A DNA stretch of 64,000 nucleotides from SIG701 sp045544955 (GTDB lineage: Bacteria; Bacillota; Clostridia; Oscillospirales; CAG-272). The stretch lies in contig JAZPZY010000029.1 in NCBI GenBank assembly GCA_045544955.1, positions 56,892-120,891 of the forward strand, written 5' to 3'. A program made the position numbers and the translations under genes. Below the pieces are notes generated by a model. The model ran no database searches. It saw nothing but the letters and a program-made list of their open reading frames with translations, and was not told the DNA's origin. This document shows positions 23,684 through 33,475 of the stretch, in pieces (the stretch's first letter is position 1; the number at the start of each line of letters is the position of its first letter).

Positions 23684-26600
23684 TTACAGGCAGCGGAATT
23701 TCTTTACGTCAAACATCAGAACGACCATGGCAGGCTCGCTTTCGAGAGACAGGGATGCAGGTGCCGCTGTGACATTGTAGGCGGGCGTGCAAAGCACCAC
23801 GCCGGTGTCTGCCGTGCCCACCAGTTCAATAGCGGCGGTCAGATCCGAAAAATCGGCGATGCCGGTTACGGTCACCTTGAACGCCTGCCCTGCCTTCAGT
23901 ACAGACTGAATCAGCACAGGATCCGGACGCAGAATTACGTCACCGCTTGTGAACTGGGAACTGGTCAGCCGAATTTGAATATTCAGATTCTCGGCTGTTC
24001 CATCTGCCAGGTGAGCAGTTGCCGCTTTGAAATCGGGGAGGAATTTCCAGGAGAATGCGTCGCCGTTTTTGCTGACGACAGGTTGGTTGTAGTTCAACTT
24101 TGCGTCTACCAGCCGGTATCCCGTCTCACCGTTCACCTTCACAGGGAGATAATCGTTATCAAAGGGGAGTTTGAGGACGCCCTCCGCCTCTACTGAAATT
24201 ACGCCGCTTTCCGTGGCATCGATCACGTGAGAGCCGGCGGCGGCGTTTACGGCGAGGGCTGTCAGCGCTTTGCCGTTCAGATCCAGCGTGACGCTGGCAG
24301 GAACCTTGATTTCCATATCACAGATCACGTTCTGCATCATGCGTACAGTGGTGCCGGCAGGCGCTCCGTTCAGTGCGTTCTGCAGTACGGCGGCGGAATC
24401 GCTGTCCGCTTCCACGATTACGTTTCTGCCCACGGAGAGTGACGCGTTGGCTCCCGCACTGACGACGTATTTATTTGCCGTTGCGGTGAATTTGAATGTA
24501 CCGCCGTTGATAGCGGCAGCAGCTGTTCCGGTCACGCTGAAGATCGTGCTGCTGCTCGAAGAGAACGTACCTCCGTTTACGGTCAGCGTACCGCTCTCCC
24601 GTACTGCCACGTACGTGCCGGCTTCAAACGCACCGCCGTTGATGGTCACGGAGCCGCCGTCCACGGCTCTGCAGTAGATCAGCCGTTTCGCGGTTCTGTA
24701 CGTGCCGGCATTGATGATAAACTGTGCGCTCTGGTTGCGGTTGAAGAAGATGCCGTAATCACCGCTTGTGTAAGTTTTGGCATCCACCACACCGTCACCC
24801 ACGGGGTTTTCCGCCGTGGCAGAGGAGTCCGTCAGAATCACCGTGCAGGCTGTATCCGTGTCAAAGGTGAAGGCGTTTGCATTGGTGGAGTAAAGCGTCT
24901 GCCCGTTCAGATCGACGGTAAGAATACCTGCCGCCGGATGAATGTAACCACCGGGCACATCCGTCTTGATGTCAAATTGATTCACCGTTTTCTGCAGGAC
25001 GATATACTGGACTTCCCGGTCGGTGTTGGACTCGGCCAGTGCTTGTGCAAAAGTACCCGCACCGAACAGGGTATTGGCATCGGTGCCCCAGTATGCTTCT
25101 GCGTCGATAGGCTTTGCGATCCTGTAAGCTTTGCCTGATTTCATCACGGTAACCCGGGTGTTCAGTTCATCGACCAGGGCGTATCCCTCGGGGAGAATAA
25201 ACTGATCGGTGATCTCTACGTCACGGTACGCAGTGCCGTCGTAGTATCCGTTAAAGACGGTCATACCGTTTACGTCGTCGCCCATGGCGGAAGCATCCAG
25301 CCGGCCGCCGCAGTAGTAGAACGTACCGCGGATACCGTCAACGAGGGTGATATCGCCGGTTTTGTAGTTTTCGTCGCCAAGCACTACCATGGCTTTATGC
25401 CCGGAGGCGGTGCCCAGGTAAATGGGCGCCACGCCGTTTGACACGTTGTCCTTCTGGAAACTTTGAATTTTGCCCTTCCGGATCGTAACGGTACCGCCGT
25501 TGGCGAACAGACCGTAGTATCCGTGATACGTACCGCCGTTTATGGTAACGTGCAGACCCTCCGGGGAACCGCGGGTAAGAAGCGGTGCATACGTGTTCTG
25601 TGTGGCGCTCATTACGTCGCCATCACCGCCGGTAAAGGTGATGTTTCCGCCCGTAATGTTGGCGTTGGTGGCAAAGATCGCCGCCAGCTTCGTTGTCAGA
25701 TCGTGTCCGTTCAGATCAAAGACGAAATTTGCATAGCTGGATTCAAACAGCTTGTCGTTGGTGGTGATGATGTCCCCGCCGCTGAAATCCTTCAGCAGCT
25801 TTACGTAGGTGATGCCGTTGTCGGCGGATTTGAGTGCGGTGAAGATATCTGCCAGCGTGCCGGTGTACCACATGCCGTCTGCCGTCTGATAGGTGACCTC
25901 CGCATTGGCGGGAGTGACGAGGCAAAGCAGTTCTTTGCCGTTCACTGTGGCTTTAATGTTCGCCACACCGATACCAACGAAGGTCACCGTGCCGTCCTGG
26001 GAAACCATAGCCACGGCCTCGTTATCGGAGGACCAGTTGACAACGGTGTTCGTGATTGCTTCACCCGGGTGGGCGGTGCAGACTACCTGCAGGCGGACGG
26101 GGGCATCCCCGGCCTGACCGGTAATTGCCGTGGTGCTGAGTGCATAATCGCACCTGCCGATGGCATCTGCCGCAAGATCCAGACTGCTTCGTGCCAGAGA
26201 GAGGGCGGAAAGCGTCGCCGTGGGATTGGCCGCGGTGGTGCTTGCCAGTGCCTGTGCCCAGGCGAATCGCTCCAGCGATGCCTCGCAGACGCCGGCGGTG
26301 TTTACACCGCTTGCCGCAAGGATAGAGGCGTGCAAAGCCGATGCCTGCGGGGCAGCGGTGGTATTGAGAACCGCACCCGTGGTGATCTCGTATTCAACAG
26401 ACCGCTTCGCTTCTTTATCGCCGTTCAGTGCCACGAGGCGGAAGTAATAGGTCTTGCCGTTTTCGGGAAACTGTACGGCGAATTTATCCGTTTTGAGGTT
26501 CAGATAGGTGGGAATATTCAATCCGCGCAGGTTCATGATAGTGCCTGTGTACACGCCGGGCTCGGTGCCGTACACGATCTTGTACGTATGGGTGGGAGAT

Positions 26601-29600
26601 TCAAAATTGGTAGCGATCTGCACACCCTTGTAAATGCTCTGCACGTCTTTCAGCTGAAATTCGGGGAGGGTGCCGTCCGCACTCAAAAACTCGCTCTTTT
26701 CAGCATCTGTAAGGCCACGTACTGTAAAGGCGGATACCGCAAAAGGTGCATTATAGGAACGGAGTCCCACGGAGCCGCTTGCAAACAGGTTGTTCTGTCC
26801 CTCGTAGACGAACTCGCCGTCCACATATACCCGGAACGTGTTACCGTAAACGAGAACTTTCAGCGTGTATTCCGTGCCTGCCGTGTACGTTTTGCCGGGC
26901 ACGGATACCGTTTGGCTTTCACTCTCCCACCATCTGTTTCCGTCCGTGTAGCCGATCTTCAGCTGCATATTCGCAGACGTGGGGATGATGCCCACATAGT
27001 AGCCTTTGTATTTGTCCACGGCGGCGTCAGAAACTTGGGACACACGGATAATTACTCCGTAGTTGGAGCCGGTAGTTCCGCCCGAGAGGGTGGTCTCCAC
27101 GGCGTAATCCGTCCAGGACTCGCCGCCGGTTGTCATCTTGAGGTTGGAACTGGCACCCACGTTCATCTTGCCGTCTGCAAAGGTGACAACGTCCTCCCCG
27201 TAGAAGGTCCAGTCCTTCTCTGCGGTGTCCGCACTGGTGAAATCGGACACGTGCGTACCGATATCGACTGTGCTTTCCGAGGGAACGAAGGCAGGAATGT
27301 TGACGGACACTTCATTGGAGTATACCTGCTGACCGTTCAGAAGGGCGGACAGGCGGAAATAGTAAGTATGTCCCGGGATCAGTCCGGAGATCACCGCCGC
27401 CGCATCGTAGAGATTGCGCACGGTGTGGGTGTAACTGCCCGATGCGGTGCCGTATTCTACCGTGTAGAAACTGATAAGGTCTCTGTTAAGATTGGTTTTG
27501 AGCGTTACGGTACTTTCCCCGGTAAGGGTGGCGGAGTGGATCTTTATTTCCGTCATGGGAGAAACGGGAATTACCTGAATACCCGTGATGGTCACACCGG
27601 TTGGATTGAAGAAGCGGACGTTGTTGTACTGCCCGGCGTCAAATTTGAAGCCTTTCACGGTGGATTTCGTCAGCGAATCGATACAGGTGGGAAGCTTTGA
27701 GATCAGCCCCGTGAGCGTGTAGACACCGCTTGCATCCAGCACCAGTGCTTCTTCGTATTTTGAGTTTATGTTCATGGTGGCGGTGCCGGCACCCGTGTAG
27801 AATACCTTGAGTGTGTAGTCTGCCGCAGGACGCAGAATCACGTTGTCAAACTCCACCACGTTTCTGCCGTCCTCCACATAGTAGAACGCGCTGTCTGCAT
27901 CCCGAATGGTGGAGTAATCGGCAGGCACCTCCGCACCTACCCAGGGCATCAGCGTGATTCGCAGTTTGGTACAGCCGTATGGAACGAGAGTGATATCCTC
28001 CCAAAGTACCGGATTCTCCGCGAGGGGAGAGAAGGGCGGCTCGGGTACGATGTTGGCACGCAGTTCCCACTGGGGCACCTTCTGTCCTTTCGCGGCGATC
28101 TTCACCGGCGCGTTTTCCAGCGTGAAGGGCTGCAGGGGAATCTCATCTGCCACCGTTACGGTCAGGCAGTTGTTGATGTTTTCATCGTTCAGCACCAGTG
28201 CGTAATTCCAGTCGCTGGCGGCGAAGGTCTCGTAGTTATGGATAGTGTCTACGGGAATGGGATAGGAGGTCTGTGCGGTGGAAAGATCCGTCAGTTCCCG
28301 CCATTCTTCCTTCACGCCCAGGCTGAAGTTCAGCGCACCGTATTTTACGCCCACGGAATTGTTGTACCAGTAGGAGATCCGCAATTCACGGGGGAATACG
28401 ATCTCCACAACGTCGCCTTTTGTCCACGTCCGTTCTACACGGAGGAATCCGTCCTCCACCGTTCCCGTGACGGTCTGTCCGTTTACCTTGAATGAGGGTG
28501 TCTTGCACCAGCCGGGTACACGGAGCAGAAGCGGGAATACGGCAGTCTCACCCTCGTAGGTGATGCCGATGGTATCCTTGAAGGGGTAGTCCGTTTCCTG
28601 ATGGAACACCGCCGTTTTGCCGTCCGCCACCTTGGCGGTCACCCGGTTGGGACCGTAGGCGATAACGGCAAGACCGCCGTCATCCGTTGCCATATACATG
28701 GAGGAGACGAACTTGGGCCAGCCCATGTGCATATTGGGCAGACAGCACTCGTAGCCGGAGGGCACGCTGTAAGCTGCCTCACTGCCCCGGTCATCCGACT
28801 GCTCGTGGTCGCCGCGGGTAGCCATCACCCGGTTTTCCGCCTGAAAATAGATATGTCCCGTAAAATCGGAGGTAAAGCAGGCGGGCAGGGCATTGTAGGC
28901 CACATTCTCCAACTCGTCCCCGATCCAGCCCTCGCCGATGATGCTCATGCCTGTTTCGTAAGAAAGCATACCCTCCACTACGGCACAGGTCTCAAGGCCC
29001 CGGTGGGGGTAATTGTCCCGGGCGCGCTCATCCGAATGTACGAAGCCGTCAATCCGTCCGTGGTCGATGCCCCAGTTGCGGATTGCTTCTCTGAGGGCGA
29101 TGCGGTCCTCCTCCTTGCCCGTCATCTGCCAGAGGATGGCAGGGGTGCGGAGTGCCAGGGTGGAGTCCACCGTATGCTCACGGGTGGTGGTATTGATGTA
29201 CACGTCCGTCCAGGTCCGGTCACAGTTTTTGGAGCCGGTAGATTCTGCAATCATCTCCGCAAGACCCAGCAGCCAGTCACTGTCCTCCGGCTTTGCCGGA
29301 TCGTACACCCGGTTGTAGTACCACAGAATCACTTCGATATTTTCGCCGCCGCGGGCAATGCTCCAGAGCTGGAAGGGATTTTTGGGAATCTGGGTCATCT
29401 GGAAGGCGAAATAGCCGCCCAGCACTTCCATTACCCGCTCATCGGGATCCCCCTCGTTTTCGGTGGATTCATAGTAATCCCGGAGGGTGCCCAGCACCAT
29501 CATATGCGGCCACCAGTCGTTCCCGGTGAGGGAGGATCCGTCCCCGTGGACGGCGGGGCCGAAATAGCCGGTCTTCTTGCCGCTTTCCAGAATGGGATCG

Positions 29601-30007
29601 ATCCACTGCATGGCCATTTCTTTCAACTCGGGATCGTCCAGCGTCCACGCCAGCGCCACAAGACCGCGGAGATAGCAGGGGCCCTTTTCCCAATAATAAT
29701 CGTAGGAACTGTTCGTGCCGCCGCGCCAGGCGTTATCCGCACTCCATATGGCCCAGTACTGGTGGAGCAGGCTGGTCAGATTCTCTTTCTGATAGAGCAT
29801 CTGCTGGAGCAGCCAGTCCTCGGCACGCACCGCCCCTTGGGGCAGCTTGGAAAAAGCGTTTTTGTGCAGTTTTCCTGTGTTGAACGTGTAATTGGCTTCT
29901 GCTGTCTCAACACTGGTCGCTGCGTACGATATGATCTCCATAGACGTAGTCAGTATCATGAACAAACAGAGAACGGCGCAGAGAATGCCTCGCGTTTTTT
30001 TGTTCAT
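23684..30007 (-). CDS. Secreted GH127-type (beta-L-arabinofuranosidase family) giant multidomain protein
   Basis: 2107 residues from the ATG at 30007, which has AAAGGGAG upstream; the frame is open further but that ATG lies before the mapped -10. Signal peptide 1-30. Residues about 40-640 form the GH127/DUF1680 (alpha/alpha)6 barrel plus beta domain, with the catalytic-type Cys in GYECCLPNMHMGWPKF and ENIEVILWYY, HTVDSTLALRTPAILW earlier. Then come a FN3-like domain (LIPGHTYYFRLSAL), a LamG/DUF1080-like domain (KYKGYYVGI...VYVDGEFVYEGQ), another FN3, a helical segment, a Big_2-like domain (VVNWSSDNEAVAMVSQDGTV) and beta-helix-like repeats rich in INGG(T/A)F. No LPXTG. Likely releases arabinose from plant polymers at the cell surface. 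Confidence 0.85.
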   Translation of the reverse strand: MNKKTRGILCAVLCLFMILTTSMEIISYAATSVETAEANYTFNTGKLHKNAFSKLPQGAVRAEDWLLQQMLYQKENLTSLLHQYWAIWSADNAWRGGTNSSYDYYWEKGPCYLRGLVALAWTLDDPELKEMAMQWIDPILESGKKTGYFGPAVHGDGSSLTGNDWWPHMMVLGTLRDYYESTENEGDPDERVMEVLGGYFAFQMTQIPKNPFQLWSIARGGENIEVILWYYNRVYDPAKPEDSDWLLGLAEMIAESTGSKNCDRTWTDVYINTTTREHTVDSTLALRTPAILWQMTGKEEDRIALREAIRNWGIDHGRIDGFVHSDERARDNYPHRGLETCAVVEGMLSYETGMSIIGEGWIGDELENVAYNALPACFTSDFTGHIYFQAENRVMATRGDHEQSDDRGSEAAYSVPSGYECCLPNMHMGWPKFVSSMYMATDDGGLAVIAYGPNRVTAKVADGKTAVFHQETDYPFKDTIGITYEGETAVFPLLLRVPGWCKTPSFKVNGQTVTGTVEDGFLRVERTWTKGDVVEIVFPRELRISYWYNNSVGVKYGALNFSLGVKEEWRELTDLSTAQTSYPIPVDTIHNYETFAASDWNYALVLNDENINNCLTVTVADEIPLQPFTLENAPVKIAAKGQKVPQWELRANIVPEPPFSPLAENPVLWEDITLVPYGCTKLRITLMPWVGAEVPADYSTIRDADSAFYYVEDGRNVVEFDNVILRPAADYTLKVFYTGAGTATMNINSKYEEALVLDASGVYTLTGLISKLPTCIDSLTKSTVKGFKFDAGQYNNVRFFNPTGVTITGIQVIPVSPMTEIKIHSATLTGESTVTLKTNLNRDLISFYTVEYGTASGSYTHTVRNLYDAAAVISGLIPGHTYYFRLSALLNGQQVYSNEVSVNIPAFVPSESTVDIGTHVSDFTSADTAEKDWTFYGEDVVTFADGKMNVGASSNLKMTTGGESWTDYAVETTLSGGTTGSNYGVIIRVSQVSDAAVDKYKGYYVGIIPTSANMQLKIGYTDGNRWWESESQTVSVPGKTYTAGTEYTLKVLVYGNTFRVYVDGEFVYEGQNNLFASGSVGLRSYNAPFAVSAFTVRGLTDAEKSEFLSADGTLPEFQLKDVQSIYKGVQIATNFESPTHTYKIVYGTEPGVYTGTIMNLRGLNIPTYLNLKTDKFAVQFPENGKTYYFRLVALNGDKEAKRSVEYEITTGAVLNTTAAPQASALHASILAASGVNTAGVCEASLERFAWAQALASTTAANPTATLSALSLARSSLDLAADAIGRCDYALSTTAITGQAGDAPVRLQVVCTAHPGEAITNTVVNWSSDNEAVAMVSQDGTVTFVGIGVANIKATVNGKELLCLVTPANAEVTYQTADGMWYTGTLADIFTALKSADNGITYVKLLKDFSGGDIITTNDKLFESSYANFVFDLNGHDLTTKLAAIFATNANITGGNITFTGGDGDVMSATQNTYAPLLTRGSPEGLHVTINGGTYHGYYGLFANGGTVTIRKGKIQSFQKDNVSNGVAPIYLGTASGHKAMVVLGDENYKTGDITLVDGIRGTFYYCGGRLDASAMGDDVNGMTVFNGYYDGTAYRDVEITDQFILPEGYALVDELNTRVTVMKSGKAYRIAKPIDAEAYWGTDANTLFGAGTFAQALAESNTDREVQYIVLQKTVNQFDIKTDVPGGYIHPAAGILTVDLNGQTLYSTNANAFTFDTDTACTVILTDSSATAENPVGDGVVDAKTYTSGDYGIFFNRNQSAQFIINAGTYRTAKRLIYCRAVDGGSVTINGGAFEAGTYVAVRESGTLTVNGGTFSSSSSTIFSVTGTAAAAINGGTFKFTATANKYVVSAGANASLSVGRNVIVEADSDSAAVLQNALNGAPAGTTVRMMQNVICDMEIKVPASVTLDLNGKALTALAVNAAAGSHVIDATESGVISVEAEGVLKLPFDNDYLPVKVNGETGYRLVDAKLNYNQPVVSKNGDAFSWKFLPDFKAATAHLADGTAENLNIQIRLTSSQFTSGDVILRPDPVLIQSVLKAGQAFKVTVTGIADFSDLTAAIELVGTADTGVVLCTPAYNVTAAPASLSLESEPAMVVLMFDVKKFRCL

Positions 30008-30054
30008 AGATCGGTTCTCCCTTTCTTTTTTTTGGAATTTTTGGAAAAATATAC

Positions 30055-30141
30055 TTGCATTCATGGGAAATCGATGGTATAATCAAAACAGAAGACGGCT
30101 TCTGTTATATTGATTATACCGCAGCCTTTTTCGGCATACAA
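30055..30141. promoter_or_regulatory. Divergent promoter pair between GH127 gene and AraC gene
   Basis: Plus strand: TTGCAT (30055-30060), 17 bp, TATAAT (30078-30083) towards the AraC gene. Minus strand: TTGTAT (30141-30136), 17 bp, TATAAT (30118-30113) towards the GH127 gene. The two -10 boxes are arms of a 10-bp inverted repeat GGTATAATCA / TGATTATACC, and between them is a palindrome ACAGAAG / CTTCTGT (30088-30105) that a regulator could bind to block or switch both. Confidence 0.75.
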
Positions 30142-30176
30142 CCACCATCACCGTAGAAAAGGGGAGAAAATCCGAC

Positions 30177-30950
30177 ATGACGGAAGGCGCGAACAGATAC
30201 ATGGGCGGCGGCCGTTTTACATCCCGGGCACCATGGATCCATAAGAGCGTCCCGGGAAAAACCTATGAGCTGATGCTTGTCACGGAAGGCGAGATGTGGA
30301 TGCGTGAGGACGGCGTGGACTATCCGCTCACAAAGGACATGGTTCTGGTGCTGGAGCCGGGGAAATTCCGGGAGGGATACCGGGTGTCTAAGAGCAGAGT
30401 CTCCTTTTACTGGATCCATTTTCTCGATCCCGATCCCGATTTTTCGCAGTATAAGAAGTATCTGAAGATTCACGATCCGCAGAACCTTGCCATGCTGTGC
30501 CGGCAGCTCACTCATTACGAAACGAAAAAATTTCCGCCGTCCGTGTGCAATTCACTGCTGCACGTGCTGCTGCACGAGCTTGTCCGGCAGAGCCGGGACG
30601 AAACAGAAATCGCACCTCTGCCCTATCGGATCGAGCAGTGGATCAATAACAACATTGATCTCTCTCCCACAGTGGCAGACGTGTCGGATATGTTCGGATA
30701 TAACGCCGAGTACCTTTCGAGAGTTTATAAAAAAGCGTACGGAACGACTCTCAAAAAAGCCATTGACGAAAAATCCATGAACCGGGCAAAGCGGCTTCTT
30801 TTGGAAAGCGATCTTTCTCTTACTGCCATTTCCGAACGGTTAGGGATGAGTGATTATAAGATTTTTCTGAAATTCTTTAAGTATCACGAGGGAGTTACTC
30901 CGTCGGAATACCGGAAACTGTACCGGGTGATACGTGTAAATAACTGCTGA
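30177..30950 (+). CDS. AraC family transcriptional regulator
   Basis: 257 residues. Cupin-type sensor half (YELMLVTEGEMWMREDGVDYPL...LVLEPGKFREGYRV) and C-terminal double HTH (TVADVSDMFGYNAEYLSRVYKKAYGTTLKKAIDEK...SDYKIFLKFFKYHEGVTPSEYRK). GGGGAG lies before the ATG. Divergent from the GH127 gene, its probable target through the palindrome in the shared promoter region. Confidence 0.92.
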   Translation: MTEGANRYMGGGRFTSRAPWIHKSVPGKTYELMLVTEGEMWMREDGVDYPLTKDMVLVLEPGKFREGYRVSKSRVSFYWIHFLDPDPDFSQYKKYLKIHDPQNLAMLCRQLTHYETKKFPPSVCNSLLHVLLHELVRQSRDETEIAPLPYRIEQWINNNIDLSPTVADVSDMFGYNAEYLSRVYKKAYGTTLKKAIDEKSMNRAKRLLLESDLSLTAISERLGMSDYKIFLKFFKYHEGVTPSEYRKLYRVIRVNNC

Positions 30951-31023
30951 ACAAAAATGTGTGGGCAGGTATAATTGGAGGCCTTGGCTACGGGGGGATT
31001 GGAAAGGCCCTGTCAAAAAGCAT

Positions 31024-31065
31024 AGTCGTATCGTGCGCATTGCCTTGCACGCGCCCGATACGACT
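31024..31065 (+). terminator. Hairpin after the AraC gene
   Basis: Stem AGTCGTATCG / CGATACGACT with inner GCGC pairs, followed by TTGTTTTCTTGT; lies 74 bp past the stop. Confidence 0.55.
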
Positions 31066-31109
31066 TGTTTTCTTGTCGCACTCTCGTTATCCACCACAGC
31101 CCATGACCT

Positions 31110-31217
31110 CCTCCGTCGGTCATGGAAGGGAACAGTTCTCATCTCACAGGCGAGACAAAAGAAACAGCCACCTTACGATGACTGCTTTCTTTCGTTTGGT
31201 TGCGGGGATGGGATTTG
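31110..31217. repeat. Dispersed GC-rich repeat, copy 3
   Basis: Matches 5093-5209, including CTCCTCCGTCGGTCATGGAA, the AAAGAAACAGCC / CTGCTTTCTTT hairpin and the GGGATGGGATTTGAA string. Confidence 0.75.
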
Positions 31218-31322
31218 AAAGGCCCTTCCGAAAATATAGTCGCCTGGCCTCGCCTCGGTACACTCGGCTTGCCATGCTCCTTATTTTCGTGAATCGCTTC
31301 GTGAAAATGCCGCACCGCGGCG
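31205..31322. repeat. About 119 bp dispersed repeat, copy B
   Basis: Nearly identical to 20614-20732. It joins directly onto the previous repeat, whereas at 5185 that same repeat joins a tRNA-like hairpin: the blocks are modular. The stretch 30951-31346 holds nothing else that looks like a gene. Confidence 0.85.
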
Positions 31323-31346
31323 ATCCGGCAGCCTGTTTTGGCTTTT

Positions 31347-33449
31347 TTACCGAAGAAAATCGAACGCCGCGCCGGTAACGCTGCCGGTGAAAATATCGAA
31401 GTCTCGGTTTCCCTTTTCAAAATGAGCGCACAAATCGATAAGGAACTGACGGACCAGCGACATATTCCGAAGATACGTATACCCGGCGGAGCGGATTTTC
31501 ACAAGCTCGGCAAACGCCATCAGCTTCTCCCGTTGGGCGATAAGCCGCTTCAGTTCATTTACGATCTGCACCGTGTCTGCCGCACCATCGTTGTACGCCT
31601 GCCACAGATTGTACACGGTCAGATACTCGTCCGCCACAGCGTAGTAATGCCGGGCGGTGAGCAGCCACTGATCGTGGATTCGGGAGGCAGTGGGGGCGGT
31701 TTCAAAGAAGGAGAGGGCGTCGCCCGCCTTTTCCCGAACCTTCATCAGATAGGGCACAAGCTCATCCTTTTTCTCATGCAGCACCTGGAACGCGCCGCCG
31801 GGGAAACTTTTCAGCGTTCTTTCCGCACCTACACGGTAGGAGTAGAAATAATAATCGAAATATTTTAAGAGTCGGTTGAAGTAGCACGAACGGCTGTCGT
31901 CCATCATAATATCCCCAAGGGACCGAAGGGCGGAAAGTGCCTCGTGAGGTGCTTTCGGATAGGTGCGAAGGGCGTACTTTTTGTCAAAACCTTCTGCGTC
32001 ATCTACGGTACTCTTGTTCCATGCCACATCACTGAGGGTGAGGAAGTTTTTGTCAAAGCACAGATCATAAGTGCCATAGGCGATCATGCTTTCAAAGCCG
32101 TGCTTGTCGGCGACCTTCATGCAGGCGCGGATATTCTCCGTGTGCTCCGTGGGGATGCACCAGCTGTAATAACCGGTATAAGGCTTTATGTTGCTGTGGA
32201 ACAGACCGTTTACCTTGTCCGCCTTGCCCCAGAACAGCATGGAGGGATCTTCATAGGTCCACCAGTCCAGAACTACCACGTCATAAATGTCCTCGTCAAT
32301 GAAGCGCTGCTTCAGTTCCTCGTTTACCACATCGAACTCGTTGAAGAGCATATCGTGCGCCACATAGAGACGCTTCATGCCCCGGGCTTTCAGATGTTTA
32401 CATACGCGGATAAGATATTCCAGCATCAGCTCTGCATGGGTGCTGCCCTTGCAAAGGGGGCAGCTGCACCGATACGGCTCGCCTACCTCGTCAAGACCCA
32501 CGGCAAAATCGGTGATGCCTTCCGGCTTCAGATACCGGTCAATAATTTCGTCATAGATAGAGAAAAGAATCTCAAAGGTTTTGTCTCCCCGTGTGCAGAA
32601 GCCGATTCCTTTCGACGTGCCGTCCTCGTTCTTTGCCGCCATTTCCGGATACACCTTCGGAAGAAGAGTGTTGTGACCGAGGCTGTTGAAGCGGGGGTAC
32701 ACGGTTACGTTTTTCTTTTTACCGTAGCGGATCAGTTCTCCGAAAAAGTCTTCCTCGTACATGGTGGGACGCAGGTGCTGCCTTTGTACCCACCCGCCTT
32801 TTTGTACGGAGTAGTATTTGATCGTTTTTTCCGTTTTCAGAAGGGGATCGTTTCTAAGGGGCAGATAGAGAAACTGCACCGGCGTGCTGTCATACTGATA
32901 GTTCCAGCATCCGTACACACCGATACCCAGCCGGTTGCATTTCGTCTCGGCAAGATAGTCCACCGCCTCCTGCCAGTCGGTAAGAGACATAAATTCCGTG
33001 CCGTAGCGGCACTCGAAAAAGTGTCCCCGGTATTTGAGATCCGGATAGTCAAGGATATACGCCCGGGGCAGAAGAACCGTACCGCCCTTGAGCGACAGCA
33101 TCTGACAGAGCGTTACCGCGGCGTAAAATGTGCCGGCCTCCGTCTTGCCGCAAAGGACCGTTTCCGTCTCCTCCGTGCGGATGAAATACGCCTCATCGCT
33201 GTCGATGCCGGCAAAGGCAGGATTGGAGGCATCGGTTTTGAGCACGATGCGGTACGCCCCCTCCGGTGTGTTCTTTACACAGGCGATGGCATGAAGTTTT
33301 TCCTCAATCTTTTTCGCGCCCTCCGTCAGCATATCGCCGCTGGGGGCGAGAATCTGCACCGTGCCGCCAAAGGGGGCAACGGAAAACGAACCGTCCGTCT
33401 GCTCTATTCTCTTCGGCAGGGGAATAAGGATGTGTCTGAGTTCTGTCAT
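31347..33449 (-). CDS. GH20-like beta-N-acetylhexosaminidase family protein
   Basis: 700 residues, no signal peptide. Residues 1-135 form the small alpha/beta domain typical before GH20 barrels (AGTFYAAVTLCQML). The barrel starts at DYPDLKYRGHFFECRYG, and VGLDEVGEP at 318-325 gives the Asp320-Glu321 pair of GH20 catalysis (Asp stabilises the oxazoline, Glu is acid/base). The CSCPLC after it resembles the Cys pairs of GH20/DUF4838 relatives. A C-terminal helical region of about 180 residues follows. Classical GH20 has HxGGDE; here it is VGLDE, so an unusual substrate is possible. Start at 33449 has GGAGGT 7 bp upstream; the ATG two codons earlier touches that site. Follows the solute-binding lipoprotein gene by 26 bp. 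Confidence 0.8.
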   Translation of the reverse strand: MTELRHILIPLPKRIEQTDGSFSVAPFGGTVQILAPSGDMLTEGAKKIEEKLHAIACVKNTPEGAYRIVLKTDASNPAFAGIDSDEAYFIRTEETETVLCGKTEAGTFYAAVTLCQMLSLKGGTVLLPRAYILDYPDLKYRGHFFECRYGTEFMSLTDWQEAVDYLAETKCNRLGIGVYGCWNYQYDSTPVQFLYLPLRNDPLLKTEKTIKYYSVQKGGWVQRQHLRPTMYEEDFFGELIRYGKKKNVTVYPRFNSLGHNTLLPKVYPEMAAKNEDGTSKGIGFCTRGDKTFEILFSIYDEIIDRYLKPEGITDFAVGLDEVGEPYRCSCPLCKGSTHAELMLEYLIRVCKHLKARGMKRLYVAHDMLFNEFDVVNEELKQRFIDEDIYDVVVLDWWTYEDPSMLFWGKADKVNGLFHSNIKPYTGYYSWCIPTEHTENIRACMKVADKHGFESMIAYGTYDLCFDKNFLTLSDVAWNKSTVDDAEGFDKKYALRTYPKAPHEALSALRSLGDIMMDDSRSCYFNRLLKYFDYYFYSYRVGAERTLKSFPGGAFQVLHEKKDELVPYLMKVREKAGDALSFFETAPTASRIHDQWLLTARHYYAVADEYLTVYNLWQAYNDGAADTVQIVNELKRLIAQREKLMAFAELVKIRSAGYTYLRNMSLVRQFLIDLCAHFEKGNRDFDIFTGSVTGAAFDFLR

Positions 33450-33475
33450 GGACATACCTCCACTGTGTTTCTGAG

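Noticed and set aside
25463..27700. 745-residue plus-strand reading frame
   Set aside because: Antisense shadow inside the giant GH127-type gene, with no ribosome site or domain.
30959..31378. Small Arg/His-rich proteins in the repeat blocks (also at 3779-3976, 5055-5237, 20509-20952)
   Set aside because: They arise only because the dispersed repeats lack stops in some frames; the same peptides recur in shifted combinations and have no ribosome sites.
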